Assembly (NCBI GenBank): GCA_965230245.1 | Contig: OZ246000.1 | Coordinates: forward strand, 2,046,001 to 2,110,000 | Origin: JAGNKE01 sp965230245 | GTDB taxonomy: Bacteria > Pseudomonadota > Alphaproteobacteria > Micavibrionales > Micavibrionaceae | Length of the DNA stretch: 64,000 nucleotides | Reading direction: 5' to 3' | Shown here: one piece after another, positions 8,246 to 16,842 of the stretch | How positions within the stretch are numbered: position 1 is the stretch's first letter | Layout: each line of letters opens with the position of its first letter | The notes under the pieces: generated by a model | Seen by the model: only the letters and a program-made list of their open reading frames with translations | What the model was told of the DNA's origin: nothing | Database searches by the model: none | Position numbers and translations under genes: made by a program

Positions 8246-10495
8246 ATGAGTGCTAAAAATACAGCAAAACAGTCTTTAATGTCTCAAAAAACAAAGAGAA
8301 AGCGGGGGAGCGGTCGCCTGAAAAAAGACATCGAAAAGCTGGAAAACGAATACAAACGCAAGAAAGACCCCAAAAAACTCGCTAAACTCGGCATGCTTTA
8401 TTACAAGTTGGGTGATCTGGCCTCCGCGCATACCATTTTTTCGATGGGAATCCGCGATATGCCTGAAAATCCCGACAATTATCGCGGGAAAGCCGACTGT
8501 CTGGTCGTAAACGGGCAGGAAAAGGAGTCGCTTGAATACTATCGTATGGCGCTCAAAATTGACCCCACACACGAAAAAACTATTACGGCCTTCGGAAATG
8601 CCCTGATGAACCTTAATATGTTCGAGGATGCCGCCCAATTGTTCGAGGCCGCCCTGAAACAGGAAGATTCCGCAGAAAACAACAACAATGTCGGCGTTCT
8701 GCTGTTCAAAACCAAACACTTTAAGCAATCCGCCGTCTTTTTCCAGAAAGCAGTCGAAAAAAAGCCCAAAGACAAGAATTACCAGACGAACTACGCCCGC
8801 GCCCTGTTCCGGAACGAACAATTTAACGAAGCGTTCTTTGCGCTTTATAAGGTCCTCAAACTCGACCCGCAGGACAATTTCATCAAATCCCAGCTCAGCT
8901 CCCTCGGCCGCCACCTGAATATTCCCGTCTACTCGCAGGAATTGAAAGATGCGATGATGGCGTGCCTGAAAACCGATAACATCGAACATCAGAATTTCTC
9001 GGTTTCATGGTTAAAGCTGTTTCTCCTCGATCCTGAATTCGAGCATATCCACAAACTCACCCGCATCCATGACTATGAGGAATTCAGCAAGCAAGCCGAT
9101 TTCGAAAACTTGATCAATCTGCTCTCCGATGATTTCTGCAGCTACGCGCTCCGCCTTGTCTATAATCAGGCTGTAGACTACGAAATCACGCTAAAAAACA
9201 CGCGCCGGATGATCCTTGATTTCATTACGGAAGGAAAGGATGCAGACACTAAGGACGATTTCCTGAAAACCCTGCTAAAGGTCACATGCGCAATGGGCGA
9301 AAACGGATTTATGCACGAATACCCGTGCTCGGTCTCCGAAGCGGAGGAGGGCGCACTTAAAATACTGGAGCAACAAATCGAAGACACGAAGGACGATCCG
9401 CGCGCCTGCGCCCTGCGCATTGCCATCCTGTCCTGCTACCGCCCCCTTTATAAGGAAAGCGCGGAGATCATCGAACTGGCAAAATCCCTCCCATCTTCCA
9501 TGCACAGTTTCTGGCGCAGCCTGATCACCCTGCAAATCGAAGAGCCGCAGGAAGAAGCCCGCCTGCGCGACACCATCCCCGCACTGGGCAGCCTCAAGGA
9601 CGAGGTCTCCTTGAAGGTTCGCGAACAATACGAGGAAAACCCGTACCCCCGCTGGCGCTACACGAATGCGCAGGTGGATGAGAGCAAGGGCTATCACTTC
9701 AAAAAACCCTTTGAAATCCTGATCGCCGGCTGCGGCACGGGCAAACAGGTGCTGCAGGAACGCTTCATGTACCCGTACGCAAACATCACGGCCGTGGATT
9801 TGAGCCTCTCCAGTATTTCCTACGCCAAACGAAAGGTGGAGGAACTGGGGCTGGAGCGCATTAGCTTCCACCATGCCGATATCCTTGAACTCGGACAGCT
9901 CGATAAAAAATTCGACTTTATTATGTGTTCGGGCGTTCTTCACCATATGGCCGACCCCGAAGCGGGGCTGAAGGTGCTTGTCTCGCTGCTGAAAGATAAG
10001 GGGATGATGAATATCGGCCTCTACAGCGAACTCGCCCGCGCCACCGTGGTGCAGCTACGCGACCTCGTCGCCGAGCGCGGCTGGAACCCCACTCCCGAAG
10101 GCATCCGCGACTTTCGCGATTATATTGCCGGACTGCCCGATGATCACGAACTACGCTACGTCACGCGCTGGCGCGATTATTACTCCATGTCAATGGTGCG
10201 CGATTTAATCTTCCATGTGCAGGAACACCGCTACACCTTCCTCCAACTGGATGAGATGTGGAAACGTCACGGCCTGTCCTTCGTGGATTTCTCGTTCATC
10301 TTCCCCGATGTGCTGGGCAATTTCATCCGTAAATACCCGGGGCAGGAAAACTTCCGTGATTTCAGCAAATGGCACGAATTCGAAAAGATAAACCCGGGCA
10401 GCTTCACCGCCATGTACCAGATGTGGCTCTGCAAGGACGCCGCGCTGGAGGGCATCCTCAACGGCCCGAAAATCTACAACGCACTAGATGTTTAA
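8246..10495 (+). CDS. TPR-repeat protein with SAM-dependent methyltransferase domain
   Basis: The 749-aa product starts with a Lys-rich segment, then TPR-like helices at about 40-230, a less conserved helical middle (about 230-445), and a class I methyltransferase domain at about 480-610. Motif I reads ILIAGCGTGKQ near 490, followed by ITAVDLS and a CSGVLHHM segment. The linker motif QYEENPYPRW near 458 is one I associate with TPR-methyltransferases of this kind. It starts 208 bases from the divergent flagellin gene, so a role in modifying flagellin is a reasonable inference, but the substrate is not shown by the sequence. It converges on the next gene with only 3 bases between stops. Confidence 0.85.
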   Translation: MSAKNTAKQSLMSQKTKRKRGSGRLKKDIEKLENEYKRKKDPKKLAKLGMLYYKLGDLASAHTIFSMGIRDMPENPDNYRGKADCLVVNGQEKESLEYYRMALKIDPTHEKTITAFGNALMNLNMFEDAAQLFEAALKQEDSAENNNNVGVLLFKTKHFKQSAVFFQKAVEKKPKDKNYQTNYARALFRNEQFNEAFFALYKVLKLDPQDNFIKSQLSSLGRHLNIPVYSQELKDAMMACLKTDNIEHQNFSVSWLKLFLLDPEFEHIHKLTRIHDYEEFSKQADFENLINLLSDDFCSYALRLVYNQAVDYEITLKNTRRMILDFITEGKDADTKDDFLKTLLKVTCAMGENGFMHEYPCSVSEAEEGALKILEQQIEDTKDDPRACALRIAILSCYRPLYKESAEIIELAKSLPSSMHSFWRSLITLQIEEPQEEARLRDTIPALGSLKDEVSLKVREQYEENPYPRWRYTNAQVDESKGYHFKKPFEILIAGCGTGKQVLQERFMYPYANITAVDLSLSSISYAKRKVEELGLERISFHHADILELGQLDKKFDFIMCSGVLHHMADPEAGLKVLVSLLKDKGMMNIGLYSELARATVVQLRDLVAERGWNPTPEGIRDFRDYIAGLPDDHELRYVTRWRDYYSMSMVRDLIFHVQEHRYTFLQLDEMWKRHGLSFVDFSFIFPDVLGNFIRKYPGQENFRDFSKWHEFEKINPGSFTAMYQMWLCKDAALEGILNGPKIYNALDV

Positions 10496-10498
10496 AAA

Positions 10499-11011
10499 TC
10501 ACCAGATACTGATACGAATAAACACATTCGGATCACCGTCTTTGGCATAGATATCAATCATGCAATTAAACAACATATCCTTATGGCAAGTATCGTCACT
10601 AATCTGAGGGCGGTTGGCAAAGAAATACTGAAAACCTTCCGCCTGATACCCCCAAATAGTTGAGATTCTGTCTTTTATCTCTTTCTGTGAAGGAGGAGAG
10701 GCCTGATAACTCTCTGTATGATAAGGGAAAAAGTCAGGATTGCTCTCAAGCACACCTATATCAAAACCCTCATCCAGTTTGATCCACCAATCGCCTTCAG
10801 GTTCGATAAACTTGTAAGGAACACTTGAATAGACAACATCATACGTATTCGCTTCAAGAACTTTCTCAACCAAGGCTGTTTGTGTTGCTAAAGCATACTG
10901 GTGTTCGCCGTAAATTTTGTAATAAAAAAGAGCAAAGGTAGAAATTATAAACAGCATGCCTGCTGTCAATAAGCAGCACATAAACTTTTTTATAATGGCT
11001 TTCTCGCTCAT
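10499..11011 (-). CDS. small membrane-anchored protein of unknown function
   Basis: The 170-aa product has one membrane segment at about 10-32 (MCCLLTAGMLFIISTFALFY) and a C-terminal domain of about 135 residues, probably extracytoplasmic. It resembles a pilin-like or single-anchor envelope protein in layout, but I recognise no family. The ATG at 11011 is chosen because GGAGGGGAAG lies directly in front; a longer frame to 11134 would add a Leu/Ser/Arg-rich stretch with no ribosome site. Two Cys (in DDTCHKDMLFNC) near the end could form a disulfide. Base composition is lower in GC than the methyltransferase beside it. Confidence 0.75.
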   Translation of the reverse strand: MSEKAIIKKFMCCLLTAGMLFIISTFALFYYKIYGEHQYALATQTALVEKVLEANTYDVVYSSVPYKFIEPEGDWWIKLDEGFDIGVLESNPDFFPYHTESYQASPPSQKEIKDRISTIWGYQAEGFQYFFANRPQISDDTCHKDMLFNCMIDIYAKDGDPNVFIRISIW

Positions 11012-11111
11012 CTTCCCCTCCAAACAAACACGACTATACAACCATCCCGCTCTTGCCGCGAGAGGAAAGGGTTGATACAACGAAAGGGATTTCTCCAAAG
11101 AGATCAAAAGG

Positions 11112-11265
11112 CGGACGCACCGGGAGTTTTTCAAACAGTTGGAGAGAAAACCCGGTGCGCCCCTTGTTCTGCGGATATGTTCCCATCCTGGGACATGTGC
11201 CCCGCAGTCGTCGAAAACCGTCCTTGAAAGTTAGGGATGCCGGGTAGCGTTCCAAGTTCGGTTTT
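11112..11265. ncRNA. highly structured intergenic element, candidate RNA or dispersed repeat
   Basis: Three strong stems follow one another. Stem 1 pairs CGCACCGGG (11116-11124) with CCCGGTGCG (11151-11159) and extends outward. Stem 2 pairs CTGCGG (11169-11174) with CCGCAG (11202-11207), with an inner ATGT-CCCA / TGGG-ACAT hairpin at 11177-11196. Stem 3 pairs AAAACCG (11214-11220) with CGGTTTT (11259-11265), with an inner CTTG / CAAG. Strand and identity are unknown. It is not a tRNA, and I see no SRP or RNase P signature. Confidence 0.45.
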
Positions 11266-11295
11266 CTAAAAGGTAAAACTCACTGATCTATAAAC

Positions 11296-13029
11296 TTATC
11301 TGAGCTGTAAAAGTTCCTGCGTCATCTGGTCGACGGTGTTAATAACCTTCGTCCCCGCGGAATACGCCCGCTGCGCTACAATCAGGAGCGCAAACTCGTC
11401 CGCAAGGTCAACGTTGGAGTTCTCAAGCGTTGACGGCTCGAGGAAGCCCGCGCCACCCGTTCCCGCTTCACGAAGGTTTTCCTCCCCCGAGTCTTCCGTT
11501 TCGGTATACGCCGTACCCGATACCTCGTTCAGGCCGTTCGCATTCGCAAACGTCACCAGCGGAAGTTTGTAAAGGCGGGTCGTCGCACCGTTAGAGAACT
11601 GCGCAATCACAAACCCTTCACGGTCAATCTGAACACCCGTTCTCAAACCAAGCTCCGCACCGTTCTGATCGGAGAACAAAACCGTATAATCCGAAGAGAA
11701 CTGGCTGAAACTGGAAATATCAATGTCGATATCCTGCAATTCCGAACCGTTCCCCCAGTCGATATTCGCAAGTTCGAGGTCGATTTCGCCTGTCCCGTCT
11801 GAAAGCGCGTTTAGTGACCCGTCACCGTTGAAGTTTAAAAGACCGATTGTAAGTTCGTTACTGTTCGGATCAACAACGCGAACCTGCCACCAGCCACGGG
11901 AGTTGTAGCCCGGATCACCCGGCACAAATTGCAGGGCAGGGAACTCACCGGCGGAGTAAGGCGGTGAGTCTGTAGACGCACCGTTGGAATAGGTTCCCGC
12001 CGTTCCGATATCATCGGAAGTGTACGTACCTGCGGTCAAACCCAATTCGGTCAACGGTGTACCGGATGTGTTGGCGATTGTCACAGTCTCAGTGCCAGCG
12101 ATAAAGTCGTTGTTTTGAATAACCAATTCGCCGTTATTCCCGAGAAATGCCGTCGCGTCCGCCAAACCTGCATTGATCTCGTTAATAATATCACCGATCG
12201 TAACCACAGCCGTACCGGCACCGCCGGCACCGCCGCCGTCATCAATCTCAAGCGTAATGGTTGTCGTGCCGTCGCTGACCGTAAATTCATCACCGTCAGC
12301 CAGACCGAGATCCGCGACCAGTTCATCTGCAGCCGTCGAGCCGCCGATTGCCGAGAACGCCGTCGCTTGCGGGCCGTAGGTTTTTACAAATTCGAAGGTA
12401 ATGCTCTGCGGATTACCGAGCGTATCATAAACCGTCAGACCCCGTGTAAAGTCCGCCGCAGCCGTAGTGGCTGTTGTAAAGTCAGAGTCCACTTCCGCCG
12501 CATCAAGGTTGATACCCAGGTCCGCCGTTGTTGTCGGACGCGTCAAACCGCCGAGGAAGGCAACGTCAATCGGAACAAGCGATGTAAGGTCCCCCTGGTT
12601 GGCCGGAAGATTTCCGTCCACGTCAATTGGCCAGCCGTAAAGGAAGAACCCCGCGGAGTTTCTTAAGAACCCTTGCGAGTCTTCACTGAATTGACCGTTC
12701 CGTGTGTAAAGAAATTCCGTCAATGCGGAGTCTGTAGAATCTCGTTTGACGGCAAAAAAACCGTTCCCCGATACGGACGCATCCGTTGAGGACGCGGACT
12801 GCGAAATCGGTCCCTGTTCGGTAACTTTTTGTATCCGGTTAACCGTCACAGTACCCGGTGAATACCGCGAGCTGTTTGTTTCTGTCGTGACAAGACTGAA
12901 GAATGAGGCTTCGGCACGCTTAAAACCTGTCGTGTTGATGTTGGCAATATTGTTCGAAATAATCGCCGTGTTCTGCGATTGTGCGGACAATGCCGACACA
13001 CCCGTGAACAATGCTCCAAAAAGTCCCAT
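11296..13029 (-). CDS. flgE: flagellar hook protein FlgE
   Basis: FlgE builds the flexible hook between rod and filament. The 577-aa product has the conserved N-terminal rod-type segment (GVSALSAQSQNTAIISNNIA, then NTTGFKRAE), a large beta-rich middle with an Ala/Gly/Thr-rich insertion (about 225-345), and the C-terminal FlgE/FlgG end with NSNVDLADEFALLIVAQRAY. The middle contains a TLEIDDGGGAGGAG-type loop. It is the last gene of the flgI-flgJ-flgN-like-fliK-flgD-flgE block, 54 bases after flgD. The start ATG has AAGGAGAAG upstream. Confidence 0.96.
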   Translation of the reverse strand: MGLFGALFTGVSALSAQSQNTAIISNNIANINTTGFKRAEASFFSLVTTETNSSRYSPGTVTVNRIQKVTEQGPISQSASSTDASVSGNGFFAVKRDSTDSALTEFLYTRNGQFSEDSQGFLRNSAGFFLYGWPIDVDGNLPANQGDLTSLVPIDVAFLGGLTRPTTTADLGINLDAAEVDSDFTTATTAAADFTRGLTVYDTLGNPQSITFEFVKTYGPQATAFSAIGGSTAADELVADLGLADGDEFTVSDGTTTITLEIDDGGGAGGAGTAVVTIGDIINEINAGLADATAFLGNNGELVIQNNDFIAGTETVTIANTSGTPLTELGLTAGTYTSDDIGTAGTYSNGASTDSPPYSAGEFPALQFVPGDPGYNSRGWWQVRVVDPNSNELTIGLLNFNGDGSLNALSDGTGEIDLELANIDWGNGSELQDIDIDISSFSQFSSDYTVLFSDQNGAELGLRTGVQIDREGFVIAQFSNGATTRLYKLPLVTFANANGLNEVSGTAYTETEDSGEENLREAGTGGAGFLEPSTLENSNVDLADEFALLIVAQRAYSAGTKVINTVDQMTQELLQLR

Positions 13030-13083
13030 TTTACTTCTCCTTACTCTGGTTAAACTGTTTGTTCTCTATATCCACGCCAGTCC

Positions 13084-13818
13084 TTAACTATCCGTGGTTC
13101 CTGTATCAGAGCCGCTATCTTCACCGTCACCGGAATCATCCGATGCGGTTTGCAAAGGCTCACTTGCATTAATAATATTCCCGACGGAAACCGCACGCTC
13201 CCCGACCAGCAGATAGGTCAGTCCGTTCTGCGTTTCGATCCCGCGCACATGCCCCGTGACAACTGTTGAGGTATCAAGGGCTTGTCCTTCGGCATCCAAA
13301 GCATCAATCGAAATGGAGTAGGTGCCGGGCTCAACCGTTCCGCCGCCTTTGTGCGAACCGTCCCATGTAAACGCTTCAACTCCTTCATCGTCACTGACTT
13401 GCTGCGAGTAAACGAGCTCTCCGTCTTCGGCATAGATATTGACCGTGGTGCTTGAGGCCACACCATCAATGGCATAACTGAATTCAACCGGCTTCGATCC
13501 GTCGTAATAAACTTCGGAACTCAGGTAACTGACATCCAGCCCGACATAATTCAAAGAGGTCGAGAAAGATGTACCCAGACCCAGAGAAACCAAATCATCA
13601 AGTTTCTGGTTTGTATTGATTTGTTGCTCAACGCCCGTAAAGGCAACAAGCTGGTTTGTAAATTCCGTCGTATCCATCGGAGACAACGGATCCTGATTTT
13701 GAAGCTGAACGGTAAGCAAATTTAGAAATTCGGAAAAATCTTCCGCAAGCTGAACAGTAGAGCTTTGCGTTGCCTGCGCGGAATTAATCGCGCTTTGTAC
13801 GGTGACATCACTAGCCAT
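13084..13818 (-). CDS. flgD: flagellar hook cap protein FlgD
   Basis: FlgD is the scaffold that caps the growing hook and is later replaced by FlgK. The 244-aa product has the diagnostic N-terminal stretch FLNLLTVQLQNQDPLSPMD followed by TTEFTNQLVAFTGVEQQI. The C-terminal part is the beta-rich FlgD Ig-like/Tudor region with EPGTYSISIDALD. The tail is an acidic Ser/Asp/Gly stretch. It lies directly between fliK and flgE, its functional partners. Confidence 0.96.
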   Translation of the reverse strand: MASDVTVQSAINSAQATQSSTVQLAEDFSEFLNLLTVQLQNQDPLSPMDTTEFTNQLVAFTGVEQQINTNQKLDDLVSLGLGTSFSTSLNYVGLDVSYLSSEVYYDGSKPVEFSYAIDGVASSTTVNIYAEDGELVYSQQVSDDEGVEAFTWDGSHKGGGTVEPGTYSISIDALDAEGQALDTSTVVTGHVRGIETQNGLTYLLVGERAVSVGNIINASEPLQTASDDSGDGEDSGSDTGTTDS

Positions 13819-13843
13819 AATTTTGCTCCTTCCACTTCATTCT

Positions 13844-15421
13844 TTAGACCAGCACGTTGTAATGCATGCGGCCTGTACGCGGGTCAATCTGCCAATCCAT
13901 AGTGGCCTCGACCAGTTGGGCGTCTTCACTCTCGCCGGACGAAGACCCTGTCCCGCCCTGATCATGACCGCCGCCGCGCTTGTTATCTTGGTTAAAATCA
14001 AATCCTTCATCCGCCAGAGCAAACTCCAGAGAGCCGCCGTCTGTCTCCAGCCCCGCATCATTCAGCGCTTTCTCAAGCATATGCGCATCACGTTGCAGCA
14101 TCATAAATGTCTCGGGCTTTTCAGCAGTCAAAACAACCTTGCTGGAATTGTCGCTATTAAGGCTCATTTTCACTTCCACACGACCCAGCTCCGGAGGGTC
14201 AAGCTGAATGCGGATGCGGGTGTTCTCTTTACCCGTGCCGTATTTCTGGATGCTTGCCATAACGGTCTGTGTTGCGGGATGTGGCTGTGTTGCACTTTGT
14301 GCTTGTGTCACAAGACTGCTGACTGTCGTAGTTGTCGAGATATGCGCTGCGCCTTGTTGGGGCAGGGCACCGTTAAAACCGAAAATTCCGTTGGCTTGTG
14401 AAAACGTCAAAGCGCCATCTGTAGCAAGAAATGCCGTAAGCGAAGTCTGGCTTTGAGAGGACGAATGGGAAGAGCTTTCACCGCCACTACTGCCTGTTCT
14501 TGCAGCCAGAAGCGCATCACGGAACTGACCGGAATTCCGATCACCTGAAGCGTCCTGACCTGCAGCCGCCGCACGCCCGTCCAGCGTATATCTGTAATCA
14601 TAGCGCTCGGATTGCTGATGCCCGATTTGATTGATCTTGTCCGCACTGATCAACTGTTTTCGCGCACTGACCTGCGGATCGGGTTTGACCAACGCGGCTG
14701 TCTTGCTAAGAATATCGTTCAACAGAGCCAACTCGTTGAAATTCTCTTCCTCGTCCAGTGCCTTGGCCAACTGGTCTTTTAAGGCCTGCAATTCATCCGC
14801 ACTCAAATTGGACGTCAGAACAAATTTGTCCGAGCTTAACAAAGCACGAAGGGCTTCCAGCTTGTCCGATAAGAGTGAGAGCAGATCGGCAGTCTCCGAA
14901 AGCTTCTCCACCTCATCCGCCATCAAAAGTTCGTCGCCTTTTTCTTCGCCATCTGTATTAATGATGCCCGAGAGCAAACTCAAAAGCGTATCAAGCGGTG
15001 TTTGGTCATTATCTTGGCTCTCACTGCCGTCCAGTACCAAAGGCGCATCATCACGGGCTTTATCCGTGTCGGAGGCGGTATCGAGAACCTGCGCGGCAAT
15101 GTCTTCCAGAAGTTTGCTGATATCCGCGCGCAAATCTTCAATATCCTGCGAACCGCCGTCACCTCTGACATCCGCTGAGAGATTATCTTTCGAACGCTGG
15201 CTCGTGACCGCATCGCGAACATAATCGGAAAAAGCTTTTTTCTTCTCTGCAACGTTGGAGGGGTCCGTGTCGGCAGTTTTTGTAACAACTTTATTCTCTT
15301 GCTGCGTTTGTTTCGTTTCAAAACTTTCCCGTGCGGCAGACTGCGACGCCGACTGGTCATTTGCCGGTGTTTGAATCTCCTTGAGGAGGAGGGGAGCAGA
15401 AAAGGTAAAGTTTGTGTTCAT
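13844..15421 (-). CDS. fliK: flagellar hook-length control protein FliK
   Basis: FliK acts as a secreted ruler and switches export specificity from hook to filament through FlhB. The 525-aa product has a long, Ser/Asp/Ala-rich N-terminal ruler region (about 1-370) and a C-terminal Flg_hook domain (about 385-475) with RIRIQLDPPELGRVEVKM. The last 50 residues are Gly/Asp/Ser-rich. It lies 25 bases before flgD. Sequence outside the C-terminal domain is poorly conserved, which is normal for FliK. Confidence 0.93.
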   Translation of the reverse strand: MNTNFTFSAPLLLKEIQTPANDQSASQSAARESFETKQTQQENKVVTKTADTDPSNVAEKKKAFSDYVRDAVTSQRSKDNLSADVRGDGGSQDIEDLRADISKLLEDIAAQVLDTASDTDKARDDAPLVLDGSESQDNDQTPLDTLLSLLSGIINTDGEEKGDELLMADEVEKLSETADLLSLLSDKLEALRALLSSDKFVLTSNLSADELQALKDQLAKALDEEENFNELALLNDILSKTAALVKPDPQVSARKQLISADKINQIGHQQSERYDYRYTLDGRAAAAGQDASGDRNSGQFRDALLAARTGSSGGESSSHSSSQSQTSLTAFLATDGALTFSQANGIFGFNGALPQQGAAHISTTTTVSSLVTQAQSATQPHPATQTVMASIQKYGTGKENTRIRIQLDPPELGRVEVKMSLNSDNSSKVVLTAEKPETFMMLQRDAHMLEKALNDAGLETDGGSLEFALADEGFDFNQDNKRGGGHDQGGTGSSSGESEDAQLVEATMDWQIDPRTGRMHYNVLV

Positions 15422-15440
15422 CGTCCGCCTTTAAAAAAAA

Positions 15441-15911
15441 TTATGCCGTTTCACTAATGCCTGAAGAAATGCGGCGCCCTTGCAAGCTGTCACTCATCTT
15501 CCCGTTTTGTCCGTAGCTGTAGGATTGCTTGTTACGTGCCTCACGAATGGCCGCATTGCGGATCGTATCGCCAAGTCTCTCTGTGCAGCGTTGCATGCGC
15601 TCCAGCGCTTCCAGATTTCTGCTTGTCAGATCGGAAAACCTTGCATGTGTCTCTTTCAATTTGCGGCGGATCTCTTCCGGCGCTGCCTTAATCTCGTCCT
15701 TACGGTCGATCATATTCACCATAACGGTCTGATAGGCACGCGCAGCAATAGCCTTTTTCTCCTGATGCTCCAGAAAGCCATTGCCGTCGGCAGCATCCAG
15801 AATCATGATTTCCTCGCTGTAGATATCGGCAAGGTCGTCAATGATGGCGATCATCTCTTCAATCGCCGTAACAATATCCGTCTTCTTGTTGTTGCCTGGT
15901 TTTGTATTCAT
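15441..15911 (-). CDS. FlgN-like helical flagellar protein (second copy)
   Basis: The 156-aa product is almost entirely helical with heptad-like spacing: an N-terminal helix (IEEMIAIIDDLADIYSEEI), a Lys-rich turn, a helix pair around residues 85-125, then a polar tail with YGQNGKMSDSL. The pattern is that of FlgN-type chaperones, which bind the hook-filament junction proteins FlgK and FlgL. The ATG at 15911 has AGGAGG six bases upstream; the longer frame to 16067 reads an Arg-rich stretch antisense to good coding and is rejected. It sits between a better FlgN match and fliK. Family assignment is by pattern only. Confidence 0.7.
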   Translation of the reverse strand: MNTKPGNNKKTDIVTAIEEMIAIIDDLADIYSEEIMILDAADGNGFLEHQEKKAIAARAYQTVMVNMIDRKDEIKAAPEEIRRKLKETHARFSDLTSRNLEALERMQRCTERLGDTIRNAAIREARNKQSYSYGQNGKMSDSLQGRRISSGISETA

Positions 15912-15921
15912 CACAAACCTC

Positions 15922-16392
15922 CTATGCGCCTTGACCCTGTTGCCCCGCAGCCTTTTCGGCTTCGCGTGCGGCGTCCTGAGGGAACTCCGCGCGCTGGCCG
16001 ATTTCCTGCGCGGTAAACAAAGTGGCTTTCGTATTCGCCGTTGCTTTCTGGCGAATACGACCAACAATCAGATTGTTGCTTTCTGATTTTTCTTTTAGCT
16101 CAGTCTGCAGAGCCTCCAGCTTCTGGATTAAACCCTTATCCGCGCCGCGAAATTCTTCAATTCGTCTGCGAAATTCCTGCGATGCCTCCTGATAACGTAC
16201 GGCAATCTTTTCCTTGTCCTGCTGCGTAAACGCAAATTGCAGCATGTCATTCGTCACGAGATGCTGCGTTTCCTGTTCGGCCATATCACGAAGCGCCGTT
16301 GTCAGGCGGATCAACTCGCGTAAGGCGTGGTTAGGGTCATCCGGCAGAACGGATTTTCCCTGTGTGTCTTGTTTCTGTTGTGTCTGTCTCAT
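15922..16392 (-). CDS. FlgN-like flagellar export chaperone
   Basis: The 156-aa product fits FlgN: a first helix with LRELIRLTTALRDMAEQE, a second with a conserved Lys (QQDKEKIAVRYQEA), a long central helix (LIQKLEALQTELKEKSESNN) and the characteristic Asn-Asn-x-Ile-Val end. FlgN binds FlgK and FlgL before export. The C-terminal 40 residues are Ala/Gln/Glu-rich. It ends 10 bases before the second FlgN-like gene. Two such genes in tandem are unusual; they may serve different clients. Confidence 0.72.
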   Translation of the reverse strand: MRQTQQKQDTQGKSVLPDDPNHALRELIRLTTALRDMAEQETQHLVTNDMLQFAFTQQDKEKIAVRYQEASQEFRRRIEEFRGADKGLIQKLEALQTELKEKSESNNLIVGRIRQKATANTKATLFTAQEIGQRAEFPQDAAREAEKAAGQQGQGA

Positions 16393-16458
16393 GAAACAGT
16401 CCTCTCTTTTTACTCTAATGCTACCGGGCCGTCGCTAGCGCCGCCCCATCCCTTAAAC

Positions 16459-16842
16459 TCATTGTGCCTTTACATCGTTCGGTTTGACGTAAGGCGTTAC
16501 TTCTTCCGCATACTGCGTGTCCTGCAGGCGCAACAATTCCGCCTTAACGTGTGATGCAAGTCCTATGCCGTTTCCGCGCGTGGCAATGTCTTTCCCGTAT
16601 TCCTGCAACAAAATTCCGCGGAAAATCTCCTCGCCTTTGCCGCCACCGAACAATCCGTCCGTACTGATCCCTTCAAACATAGGTTTCATCATCTCGGTCA
16701 TAAACACGGCTTCGAAATCGCGGGAAAGCTCGTCAATTTTTTCAAGATTTCTGATGGCCTTCGCATTGTCCGTAACGCGCGCAGCATCCATCTGCGAGAG
16801 CTGGATCATGGCGGTATTCGTCTGCGGCATCAGGTTATCCAT
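16459..16842 (-). CDS. flgJ: rod-binding protein FlgJ, single-domain form
   Basis: The 127-aa product contains only the rod-binding domain (about 30-105), with LSRDFEAVFMTEMMKPMF and GGGKGEEIFRGILLQEYGK. The peptidoglycan hydrolase domain found in enterobacterial FlgJ is absent, which is usual in alphaproteobacteria, where a separate enzyme opens the cell wall. The ATG at 16842 overlaps the flgI stop as TGATG; a GTG three bases earlier is also possible. Confidence 0.92.
   Translation of the reverse strand: MDNLMPQTNTAMIQLSQMDAARVTDNAKAIRNLEKIDELSRDFEAVFMTEMMKPMFEGISTDGLFGGGKGEEIFRGILLQEYGKDIATRGNGIGLASHVKAELLRLQDTQYAEEVTPYVKPNDVKAQ

Noticed and set aside
11034..11255. Small frames on both strands (64 and 73 aa) in the structured element
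   Set aside because: They coincide with long base-paired stems, have no good ribosome site, and look like by-products of the structured DNA.
15912..16067. Longer N-terminus for the second FlgN-like protein
   Set aside because: The added part is Arg-rich, overlaps the upstream gene's end in another frame, and the ATG at 15911 has a perfect AGGAGG.
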